This document shows, piece by piece, positions 1 to 7,790 of a stretch of 64,000 nucleotides of DNA (position 1 is its first letter; each line of letters opens with the position of its first letter). The notes under the pieces were generated by a model. That model had not been told where the DNA came from. It did no database searches and was given only the letters and a program-made list of their open reading frames with translations. Source of the DNA: Gynuella sunshinyii YC6258 (lineage in GTDB: Bacteria; Pseudomonadota; Gammaproteobacteria; Pseudomonadales; Natronospirillaceae); contig NZ_CP007142.1 in assembly GCF_000940805.1 (NCBI RefSeq), positions 1,464,593 to 1,528,592 on the forward strand. The letters run 5' to 3'. Both the position numbers and the translations under genes were made by a program.

Positions 1-1
1 T

Positions 2-490
2 ACCCATTTGGGTATTGTATTATCCAAGGGTGATCGCTTTGAGTTTGCCCTGCAGAAAGCTGTGGAACTGGGCGTGACAGAAGTCACTCCACTGGTGTCA
101 GAACGTTGTGAAGTGCGATTGAAAGGTGATCGGCAGGAAAAGAAACAGCAGCATTGGCAGCAGATCTGCGTTAGTGCCTGTGAGCAGTGTTATCGTCATC
201 AGGTTCCGGTGGTACATGCCGTTACGTCACTATCCGGGTGGTTATCCGCTCGGACGGAGGCATTAAGGTTGGTACTACATCCTAAAGCAGCAAGACCTAT
301 TCGTGAATTTAATCGACCTCAATCTGTTGCATTGCTGGTAGGGCCGGAAGGCGGTCTATCCGATCACGAAATCACGGAGGCAGAAAAAGCCGATTTTCAG
401 GCCACGCTGATTGGTCCGAGGATACTTCGGACGGAAACTGCGCCATTGGTTGCTTTGACCTTGTTACAGGCGCAGTGGGGGGACTTTTAG
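2..490 (+). CDS. rsmE: 16S rRNA (uracil-1498-N3)-methyltransferase RsmE, 5'-truncated by window edge
   Basis: C-terminal two thirds of RsmE, the SPOUT-class enzyme that methylates N3 of U1498 in 16S rRNA. The reading frame is open to the left edge, so the true start lies outside the window; the TTG at 8 is internal. Visible family hallmarks are KGDRFEFALQKAVELGV near the start, the VGPEGGLSDHE knot loop (SAM-binding) and the ILRTETAPLVAL motif at the C terminus. About 80 N-terminal residues are missing compared with the usual length of about 240. The stop overlaps the convergent hemY stop by 4 nt, so the two transcripts meet tail to tail with no room for a terminator. Confidence 0.95.
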   Translation, partial: THLGIVLSKGDRFEFALQKAVELGVTEVTPLVSERCEVRLKGDRQEKKQQHWQQICVSACEQCYRHQVPVVHAVTSLSGWLSARTEALRLVLHPKAARPIREFNRPQSVALLVGPEGGLSDHEITEAEKADFQATLIGPRILRTETAPLVALTLLQAQWGDF

Positions 491-1719
491 GATGCCTTTG
501 ACTGCTGGTCGTGATCTGGCATTGGCAGCTGGGGCAGTGACTCGGTCATTGCCACATACTGTTGCAGATGCTCATGACTGAGCTGTTGTTCACCCATGGC
601 GGCGTAGAGCCTTGCCAATTCCGCATGACCCAATGGACAGTGCCCAAGAGAGACTGCCATTTTGAGATATTCCAAAGCTTTGCCCCAGAGCTGGTTTTTG
701 AGGCTGAGACGCCCCAGTGTAACCAATAGCTCTATATTGTTGGGGCGTTCCCGTAACCAGCTTTCAGCCGCCAGTAACTGTTGCTTGGCGTCGGCGTTCA
801 ACAGGCCATAAGCGAGAATGGATTCACGATCATATTGTTGGCTGATGTGCTTGCGCAGCAGTACTTCAGCCTGCTGCTGACGTCCCTGCTCTGTCAACTG
901 GTGACAATAGGTCAGTAGCATCACCGGTTCCTGCTTATTAGAGCTGTCAATGGAGTTCCATACCTTATCAAGCGTCTTGGCATCGGCCTGTTTCAAGCGG
1001 TTGATGATCAGGTGTTCAGTTGAGATACGAACTTCGCTGGATTGGCTGCGACCAATTTTATCCAGGCGTTTCAAAGTCTGATCAAGGTTTTCCCAATCCT
1101 GAAGATAATCATATACCTGGCGCAACAACTCCAGTTTGAACGGATTCTTATCCTCACCCCTGATGCGGGTCAGGGTCGCCAGTGCCTGTTCATAGTCTTT
1201 ACGCTGAATCTGTACCATTGACTGCAGCAGTCCGGCCATCACCGGATCTGCTTTGCCGGTGGTTTCTGCGGCAGTCAGGCATTCGTCACATAAGGTGTTA
1301 TTGCCCATATGGTGAGCGGCATAGGCAGCCAGAAGATAATTAATTGCTGGAATATTGGCTCGTTTGGCTGAGTTCGTCAGCAGCTTGTAAGCCAGTTTGA
1401 ACTGGCCTCTGGCCAGTGCCCGCAGACCGTCATTCATCATTCTACTGGCACGATTGGCCAGACGGGCATGGTTCCAGCGCGACAGTGATCGATAAATTCT
1501 CAGCCGACCCAGTAACCATACGCTGCCATAGACAATAGCCACACTTAAACACCAGGCGGCTGCGGCGAGCCAGAAACTGGTTTCCAGGGTGTAGCGGCCA
1601 ATGGAGACCAATACATAACCCGCATCACGGCTGGCAACCTGCCCTGCCAGAGCAGCAAGTGTCATCAGCACAAGCCATAGCAGGATCAGAATAAACAGCC
1701 GCAGAATCCTGTAGTTCAT
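487..1719 (-). CDS. hemY: HemY, haem-biosynthesis-associated membrane TPR protein
   Basis: 410-residue inner-membrane protein of the proteobacterial HemY family, not the Gram-positive protoporphyrinogen oxidase of the same name. Two hydrophobic segments lie at about residues 5-27 and 45-72, followed by an alpha-helical region of TPR-like repeats (motifs around ALARGQFKLAYKLL and NQLWGKALEYLKMAVSLG). The family is genetically tied to haem synthesis but its biochemical role is unsettled; proposed roles are scaffolding of late-pathway enzymes. Last gene of the hemC-hemD-hemX-hemY operon; its ATG overlaps the hemX stop by 4 nt (ATGA), implying translational coupling. Confidence 0.9.
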   Translation of the reverse strand: MNYRILRLFILILLWLVLMTLAALAGQVASRDAGYVLVSIGRYTLETSFWLAAAAWCLSVAIVYGSVWLLGRLRIYRSLSRWNHARLANRASRMMNDGLRALARGQFKLAYKLLTNSAKRANIPAINYLLAAYAAHHMGNNTLCDECLTAAETTGKADPVMAGLLQSMVQIQRKDYEQALATLTRIRGEDKNPFKLELLRQVYDYLQDWENLDQTLKRLDKIGRSQSSEVRISTEHLIINRLKQADAKTLDKVWNSIDSSNKQEPVMLLTYCHQLTEQGRQQQAEVLLRKHISQQYDRESILAYGLLNADAKQQLLAAESWLRERPNNIELLVTLGRLSLKNQLWGKALEYLKMAVSLGHCPLGHAELARLYAAMGEQQLSHEHLQQYVAMTESLPQLPMPDHDQQSKAS

Positions 1720-2792
1720 TGGTCTGCCCCTGTTTTTTCCGCAGGCGCTTCACGCTGCAGGGCGTAGATTTGAGCAATATAGCCTTTGAGCAGCTTGAGT
1801 GCCTGACCGATCTCGGGTAGGGCAGTGTTTAACTGGAGTTGCGATAATTCCGTGAGCTGGTTGTCTATGGCCCGCGCCTGTGGACGCTGCAAAAAATAAT
1901 TTTCCAGCCACAGGCTGGCCTGCGACAGAGCCATTTCATACGCCGGCTGATTTTTTTTCAGCAATGCAGCCTGAGCTTGTTCAAGTTTGAGAATCAGGAT
2001 AGTGCGGTTCAGTTCGAATTGTCCCAGAGTCGCAGGCTGGAAATCCTCAGTGTGTTCTCTGATTCTTATGAACTGACTCAGTTCATCCAGCCAGCTGCTA
2101 TCCTGTTCGGTCGCGACCGGTGTGGGTTCAAACTCAGGAATAATCGGCCACTGTTGTATCTGTTTCGATAAGGACGCGAGTTTTAAATAAATACCACCGG
2201 TATCGACTGGCGTAATAGCGGCAAGTGCGGTCATTTCATCTGCTAAAGCGGCACGAACGTCCAATAAACCTGCGTCGTGGGAATCGCGCAATACGGCATC
2301 GGCCGACTGCAATATGGACAGAGCACCCGCAGCATCCTGTTCCAGTTTTAATCGCTGCTGAGCCAGTCGCATGAGGTACTCGGCTTCGGCCAGCAGCCAT
2401 TCGTAACGGGTCACTCCCTGACTCTCGGTCATGCGTCTGGCGGTATTGATCAGTTCAGTCTGAAGGTTGCTGATGGCCTGCTGGTTGTTCTCTTTCAATG
2501 TTGCCAGCTGTTGATTGAACTGTTGAGTGGTATTTTTTTCTTCGCTGAGGGTTTGCTGCAAAGACTGGATATTGGCTCTCAGTCCGGCATTATCGTTTTG
2601 CAGCAACTGCCATTGTTGAAAGCCCAGCCAGCCTCCAGCGGTAATCGCTGCAACCAGGATTATGACCAGGAACAGAGTCAGAATTACCAGTTTGCTGGTT
2701 TTATGTTTGGAGGGCTGAGAGGGGGGCACAGATGCCGGCTCCGCCTCGTCAGGGTTCGCCGGCAACTCTTTGGGTTCTTGGGATTTTGTCAC
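1716..2792 (-). CDS. hemX: HemX, uroporphyrinogen-III C-methyltransferase-like membrane protein
   Basis: 358-residue HemX. A charged Pro/Glu-rich cytoplasmic head (residues 1-33) is followed by one transmembrane helix (about 35-58), a coiled coil (about 62-118, rich in Q/L/E heptads) and a helical C-terminal domain with the family motif RYEWLLAEAEYLMRLAQQRL. Older annotations call this family a uroporphyrinogen-III methylase, but it has no SAM-binding motif, so enzymatic activity is doubtful. It lies between hemD and hemY with 4-nt overlaps on both sides, the standard gammaproteobacterial order, and probably acts as a membrane organiser of tetrapyrrole enzymes. Confidence 0.9.
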   Translation of the reverse strand: MTKSQEPKELPANPDEAEPASVPPSQPSKHKTSKLVILTLFLVIILVAAITAGGWLGFQQWQLLQNDNAGLRANIQSLQQTLSEEKNTTQQFNQQLATLKENNQQAISNLQTELINTARRMTESQGVTRYEWLLAEAEYLMRLAQQRLKLEQDAAGALSILQSADAVLRDSHDAGLLDVRAALADEMTALAAITPVDTGGIYLKLASLSKQIQQWPIIPEFEPTPVATEQDSSWLDELSQFIRIREHTEDFQPATLGQFELNRTILILKLEQAQAALLKKNQPAYEMALSQASLWLENYFLQRPQARAIDNQLTELSQLQLNTALPEIGQALKLLKGYIAQIYALQREAPAEKTGADQ

Positions 2793-3544
2793 TCTTCCTG
2801 TCCGTCAGTACCAGGTTCATCCAGCTTTAACAGCGCCTGCAATATCAGGGCGTCGCTGGCTCCTTTGGCTACAACTATATCTGTCAGACCTCTTTCCTGG
2901 ACCATCTGTGCCATCCGGCTGGATGAAACGATGAAGGTCTTGTCTTTCAGTTGTTCGATGTCAGCCAGCTTGTTCAGGTTATCCAGCGCTTCTCCAGAAG
3001 TCAGTATCAGAGTATCGACATCAGCGAGTGCTTTGGCGGCCTCGGCTTTAGTGATTTCCGGAGCGCTACGCTTGTATACAGATAACACGGATACTTCCGC
3101 GCCACGATCCTCCAGCTCCTGCTTAAGCAGATCACGACCACCTTCTCCTTTGATAATCAGCCATTTCTGACCAATGATCTGATCCAGTTCCGGTAGTTCC
3201 AGCAGGTCTTCGGTGCGTGTTCCTGTCTCCGGAAAGGCCACTTCAAGACCAGCATGCTCCAGCACTTTGGCTGTCCCATAGCCATTGGTCAGCCAGTATT
3301 GCCGGGCCGGAAACTGTGGCCAGTATTGCTCGATCAGGTCCAGTCCGTGACGGGCAGCATTCGGGCTGACCACAATGACGCCGGTAAACTGATCCAGATT
3401 CATGATCAGTTCTTTATCTGCCTGTTCGGTTGCCTTTGGTGCAATTGAAAGCAGTGGCAGATGATCGTAAGCAATGCTCTGCCCCTCAAGTAACTGCACC
3501 AAAGAGTGTTCTTGTCCGCTGGGTCTAGTAATTAGTACCTTCAT
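2789..3544 (-). CDS. hemD: Uroporphyrinogen-III synthase
   Basis: 251-residue HemD, which closes hydroxymethylbilane into uroporphyrinogen III with inversion of ring D, downstream of HemC. The family is poorly conserved. Recognisable here are the N-terminal ITRPSGQ, the [14 protein letters not shown] segment, [14 protein letters not shown] in the second lobe and the late [12 protein letters not shown] motif, which together outline the two alpha/beta lobes. Its start overlaps the hemC stop by 4 nt and its stop overlaps the hemX start by 4 nt, so the four hem genes form one coupled unit. Confidence 0.93.
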   Translation of the reverse strand: MKVLITRPSGQEHSLVQLLEGQSIAYDHLPLLSIAPKATEQADKELIMNLDQFTGVIVVSPNAARHGLDLIEQYWPQFPARQYWLTNGYGTAKVLEHAGLEVAFPETGTRTEDLLELPELDQIIGQKWLIIKGEGGRDLLKQELEDRGAEVSVLSVYKRSAPEITKAEAAKALADVDTLILTSGEALDNLNKLADIEQLKDKTFIVSSSRMAQMVQERGLTDIVVAKGASDALILQALLKLDEPGTDGQEE

Positions 3545-4497
3545 TGATTTCCATACAAACTTTGCAAAATACCTTCAGCACCTCCGTCCAGAAGTTGCTG
3601 GGCGACATTCTGACCTAATTGCTCCGCGATTAGGGTTTGCTGTTCTTTGTTGCCTTCGAGTAGCTGTTCGGCCGTTTTTATGATGAGCCGAGAACCATCA
3701 GTTTCACCAACACGACCTTCAAGCGCAAGAATATTATCTGAGTCGAGTTTTGCAAACCCCGCAATTGGGACCTGGCACCCACCATTCAGTTTCTTATTCA
3801 TGGCTCTTTCTGCGGTAACTCTGAGCCATGTTGTCTCGTGCATGAGAGGCAGGATCAGCGATTTTATCCAGTCATCACTGCTGCGACATTCAATTCCTAC
3901 CGCACCCTGACCACAGGCCGGAGTCGATATTGATTCCGGTATCAGCTGGGTGATGCGTGATTTTAGTTCCAGTCGGATCAGTCCGGCGGCGGCCAGAATA
4001 ATGGCATCGAAATCGCCCTGATCAAGCTTTTCAAGCCGGGTGCCGACACTACCACGCAATGATGCCACCTGCAGATCCGGACGCCAGTGTTTTATCTGAC
4101 TCTGGCGACGCATGCTGGATGTTCCCACCAAAGCCCCCTGCGGGAGCTGGTCGATACTATCGTATCGGTTTGATACAAAAGCGTCATGGGGATTTTCCCT
4201 TTCGCAGATAACCGCCAGTTCCAGTCCGGGCGGCAGTTCCATCGGAACATCCTTCATGGAGTGCACAGCAATATCTGCTTCACCATTCAGCATGGCATTT
4301 TCCAACTCTTTGACAAATAGTCCCTTACCTCCCACTTTAGATAAAGGAGTATCCAGGATTTTATCTCCCTGAGTGGTAAAGGTTCGCAACTCCACCTCAA
4401 GTTCCGGGTGATTCTTAATCAACGCCTGTTTGACGAATTCCGCCTGCCAAAGTGCCAGCGGGCTTTTGCGGGTTGCGATTCGAACAGTTTTTGTCAT
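3541..4497 (-). CDS. hemC: Porphobilinogen deaminase (hydroxymethylbilane synthase)
   Basis: 318-residue HemC, which polymerises four porphobilinogens into hydroxymethylbilane in the cytoplasm. Clear motifs: [14 protein letters not shown] at the N terminus, VHSMKDVP with the catalytic Asp at residue 83, SSMRRQ and the LRG phosphate/carboxylate-binding arginines, and [11 protein letters not shown] with Cys241, the attachment point of the dipyrromethane cofactor. Length matches the family. First gene of the hem operon. In Pseudomonas algZ-algR lies directly upstream; here that place is taken by an HDOD gene and the AlgZ/AlgR pair sits 17 kb away. Confidence 0.97.
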   Translation of the reverse strand: MTKTVRIATRKSPLALWQAEFVKQALIKNHPELEVELRTFTTQGDKILDTPLSKVGGKGLFVKELENAMLNGEADIAVHSMKDVPMELPPGLELAVICERENPHDAFVSNRYDSIDQLPQGALVGTSSMRRQSQIKHWRPDLQVASLRGSVGTRLEKLDQGDFDAIILAAAGLIRLELKSRITQLIPESISTPACGQGAVGIECRSSDDWIKSLILPLMHETTWLRVTAERAMNKKLNGGCQVPIAGFAKLDSDNILALEGRVGETDGSRLIIKTAEQLLEGNKEQQTLIAEQLGQNVAQQLLDGGAEGILQSLYGNQ

Positions 4498-4642
4498 GGT
4501 GACTCCGATATTTTGAGTCTGCTGATGGTAACCGAATGTAATGGTGGGAAACAGGTCTGTATGTCAGTCCTGAGCAATTCGTTGTATTGGCAATTTGCAA
4601 CAGAAGATGACCTTTCAGAACTGTATGTTTTTCCCAGAATAC

Positions 4643-6064
4643 TTAACCGTCTTTGATCAGGATAGACAGTCCAAGATTAGTCTGCTTGGCAAACAGGCAG
4701 AAGTCGTTAAATTGAGTGCTGGTAAGTCGGTCACCGTTACCATCGCCATAAATCACGCCGATGTTCCGGTTACGATAAGTGATAGGGGCAACAAAGCAGT
4801 CTCCGTCAGGGAGGATTTTGCGCAGTGCCTGATAACGGAGTTTTTCCAGTGATTGATCCTGCCCCATCCAGATTGGCTGGTATTGAATGAGGGCGATGGA
4901 AAAAACGTCTTTGGCATAGTCTGAGTCCATGACCGGCATGCGAAACTGTTCTTTCCAGAGCTGGGTATTGTGCCCGGCAAAATATCTGGCCTCAAGATAC
5001 TCCCGTTGCATATCGAACAGTGCAACCGCGCAGCGCTTGATTAGTACTCCACGGTTTAGCCCCTGAATAACGGTGAGGAAAACCCGGTTAATATCGGCTC
5101 TTTCGAGTGTCAGATCGGTCAGTTCATGCAAGAACTTCAACTGTAGTTGAGTGGCGCTTTCAGTGCTTTCCGGTTGTATATCCCGAAGCTGGCTGCCGGA
5201 AGGGAGCAGGTGACAGATTTTCTCTGCGCCATATGATTTTGCTACGGCACTGGCTTCATCGGCTCCGGCAACAATCAAATCCTCGGTTTTAATATCGTTT
5301 TGTCCAGTAAATCGACTGACCTGGCTGACCAGTCGGCGCATTTCCCTGGATTGCCAGCCTTTGTTGACAGTTTGGCTGATGGCTTCGCCCATCAGCACGG
5401 CGGCAACACTGCGGGTTGGGTGTTCTGGGCGCTCCAGTGCCTGTATGACCAGAGGCCCCAGATCCCATTCCTTACACAAAGCCTTGGTGATGGAGCCAAA
5501 ACCGACCCCAAGAATGTCGAGGCAAATTGCAGCCTTTTCCTGTGGGTTATCATTGACTTGCTGGATATATTCATCAACCTGAGGTAAATGACAGGCCAGA
5601 AAAGCCATTTCACCAAGGTGATACAGCAATGCCGCAATGAAGATTTCTTCACGCTTTTCCGGGGACAGGTTGTAGGCTATATTTTTCGCCTGAATAGCGG
5701 CATGAAAAGACCGGGCGATGGTATCGAGTAAAAAATTATCGTTGTGGCTGTGCGTCAGCAAAGTATCGATGATCAGAACAGTAGTGCTGATGGCTTTTAT
5801 TTCATTAAAACCAATCTGGACAATGGCTTTGCTGATGGTGTGAATGGTTTGACCGCCAGGGTTGAACTGGACCGAATTGGCAACCCTTAATACCTGAGCG
5901 GTCATGGATGCATCTTTGAGAATGACGTCGGCGAGTTCCTGTACACTCGATTGGTGATCATCCGTAATGCGATTAAGTTCCTGCAAAATATTGGAAAGAG
6001 AGGGTAACTCCATCTGACTGATATGCTTTACCCATGATTTTAATCCGCGCAATGGCTTATTCAT
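4643..6064 (-). CDS. HDOD-domain signalling protein with C-terminal GAF-like domain
   Basis: 473-residue cytoplasmic protein. Residues about 15-215 match an HDOD domain: MELPSLSNILQELNRI at its start, then ILKDASMTAQVLRVANS, IHTISKAIVQIG and an LLYHLGEMAF segment. This HD-like fold usually lacks catalytic metal ligands and is used in signalling. Residues about 300-470 form an alpha/beta region resembling a GAF sensor (FVAPITYRNRNIGVIYGDG). No helix-turn-helix or GGDEF is present. The gene lies upstream of hemC in the same orientation with 145 nt between them, so partial co-transcription is possible. The function of HDOD-GAF proteins is generally unknown, and haem sensing is only a guess from the neighbourhood. 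Confidence 0.8.
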   Translation of the reverse strand: MNKPLRGLKSWVKHISQMELPSLSNILQELNRITDDHQSSVQELADVILKDASMTAQVLRVANSVQFNPGGQTIHTISKAIVQIGFNEIKAISTTVLIIDTLLTHSHNDNFLLDTIARSFHAAIQAKNIAYNLSPEKREEIFIAALLYHLGEMAFLACHLPQVDEYIQQVNDNPQEKAAICLDILGVGFGSITKALCKEWDLGPLVIQALERPEHPTRSVAAVLMGEAISQTVNKGWQSREMRRLVSQVSRFTGQNDIKTEDLIVAGADEASAVAKSYGAEKICHLLPSGSQLRDIQPESTESATQLQLKFLHELTDLTLERADINRVFLTVIQGLNRGVLIKRCAVALFDMQREYLEARYFAGHNTQLWKEQFRMPVMDSDYAKDVFSIALIQYQPIWMGQDQSLEKLRYQALRKILPDGDCFVAPITYRNRNIGVIYGDGNGDRLTSTQFNDFCLFAKQTNLGLSILIKDG

Positions 6065-6143
6065 TACTGCTCCACATGAATTGGCGCTACATCAATAGTA
6101 GTAATAAATATAGCCGCTAAACGTAAAAATGCTGGTGGTTTAA

Positions 6144-7790
6144 TTGAGTTATTTTCCAGAAGTCGACCAACCTTATTATTTGAGTAATTTTCACACGTTG
6201 TTGCGGTGGGTCGAACAGCGTTATGACGATTTACTGTTGCCAAAAGAACATGATTTTCTGGATATATTCCGTCAACTATCTGTCGAAAGCCAATGTCTTT
6301 TGGTTCGAATGTTAATGCGGACGAAGCTGCACTTTCGTTATTCCAAACTGGTATATCCGGAAATCGGTAATATAGATGTCGCGGTTAAAGAACTTTGTCT
6401 GTATGAATTGGTGGTGGTAGATCCGGTTGTCGATATTGAAATCGTTACCGGACAAATGCTGAAGGCGGAGTTGATCACATGTTTTGGTCATGATCTGTTG
6501 TTACCAAAAGCCAGTAAAAAACAGTTGTCAGAACAATTATATGAATGTTACGGATTGCAATCCAAAAAACACTGGAGTAAATGGGCGGTAGGACTGGATG
6601 ACCCTCTGATTCAATTACAATGTCAGGACATGTTTGACTGTTTGTGTCTGATGTTCTTTGGAAATCCTTACCAGGATCTGACTGAATTTGTATTAACCGA
6701 TCTTGGGTTATTTCGTTATGAAACGATTCCTTTCGACGACAGTACCCGAGCATTTCAGAATCGCCAGCAGATCGATTTTTACCGCCAGCTGCTGATCAGC
6801 CGTGAGTTTCTGGAACAAGATCTGCCAGATCAGGCCTTTGATAGTCTGCCGGCACCGATTGACAGTGACTGGCTGAACCAGAAAAGAGATAAAACTCTGT
6901 ATCGTATTGGTTACGAATTTGAGCGCAAAAGTGATTTTGATCAGGCGTTAAGCTGTTATCTTGATAATGATTATCGTAGGGCACGTGAACGTCACATTCG
7001 TGTACTCGAAAAACAACAGCGATATGAGGAGGCATTCCAGCTGTGTGAACAGGCCCTGGCAGAGCCTCTGGATGAAAATGAACAGCAGAGCTGTCAGAAA
7101 ATGATCAAGCGACTGGCCCGCAAGGTGGCTCGTAAGGTCAGTATTGCGGTAGTGGCTCCGATAGAGCAGCATACCTGTCAATTGAGTTATGGTCCTGAGC
7201 CGGTGGAGTTGTTGGCAGCGGAAAGCCTGACATCACAGGTTCAGCAGGCAATCTATGTGGAAAACAGTCTGTTTAATGGTTTGTTTGGTCTGACCTTTTG
7301 GGAGGCGGTTTTCAAGCCTTATCCTGGTGCATTTTTCCATCCGTTTCAGTCAGCACCTCATGATTTATACACAACTGATTTTGCCAGTACCCGGGCAAGG
7401 GAAATTGCCGCTGGCTGGGAGAGAATGCAGCAACCCGATTATCATCAGTGGCTGGCAGACCGTTATCTGGATAAATACGGAATTGCCAATCCATTTGTAA
7501 ACTGGTCGGTCATTGACGAAACATTGCTGCGGTTGGTGCAAAGGTGTATTCCCATTCAACATTTGAAAACAATTTTTGAACGGATTTTGTTTGACATAAA
7601 AAGTAACAGTAGCGGATTTCCGGATCTCGTTGTATTTGATCGTTGTCAGTCTTGCTATCGGTTGGTAGAAGTCAAAGGTCCGGGAGATCGTTTGCAGGAT
7701 AATCAGATACGCTGGTTTGATTACTTTATTCGTCATCAGATTCCGGCTTCCGTGTTATATGTTCAGTGGCAGAATGATGCAAACCGTTAG
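6144..7790 (+). CDS. FAN1-like structure-specific nuclease (VRR-NUC domain)
   Basis: 548-residue protein related to bacterial FAN1, a 5'-flap endonuclease/5'-3' exonuclease that unhooks DNA interstrand crosslinks. The N-terminal region opens with the family pattern YYLSNFHTLLRWVEQRY and RMLMRTK (SAP-like/DNA-binding part). A helical TPR-like middle follows. The C-terminal VRR-NUC domain carries the PD-(D/E)XK site: FPDLVVF (Asp494) and LVEVKGPGD (Glu509, Lys511), with Gln518 nearby. Translation appears to start at TTG because an in-frame TAA lies immediately upstream. The 3' end overlaps the helicase gene by 17 nt, so the two are co-expressed. The annotation is firm at family level; substrate preference is inferred. 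Confidence 0.9.
   Translation: MSYFPEVDQPYYLSNFHTLLRWVEQRYDDLLLPKEHDFLDIFRQLSVESQCLLVRMLMRTKLHFRYSKLVYPEIGNIDVAVKELCLYELVVVDPVVDIEIVTGQMLKAELITCFGHDLLLPKASKKQLSEQLYECYGLQSKKHWSKWAVGLDDPLIQLQCQDMFDCLCLMFFGNPYQDLTEFVLTDLGLFRYETIPFDDSTRAFQNRQQIDFYRQLLISREFLEQDLPDQAFDSLPAPIDSDWLNQKRDKTLYRIGYEFERKSDFDQALSCYLDNDYRRARERHIRVLEKQQRYEEAFQLCEQALAEPLDENEQQSCQKMIKRLARKVARKVSIAVVAPIEQHTCQLSYGPEPVELLAAESLTSQVQQAIYVENSLFNGLFGLTFWEAVFKPYPGAFFHPFQSAPHDLYTTDFASTRAREIAAGWERMQQPDYHQWLADRYLDKYGIANPFVNWSVIDETLLRLVQRCIPIQHLKTIFERILFDIKSNSSGFPDLVVFDRCQSCYRLVEVKGPGDRLQDNQIRWFDYFIRHQIPASVLYVQWQNDANR

Noticed and set aside
2511-3170. 219-codon plus-strand frame opposite hemX/hemD
   Set aside because: Antisense shadow of two well-supported genes; low-complexity Ser/Arg-rich translation.
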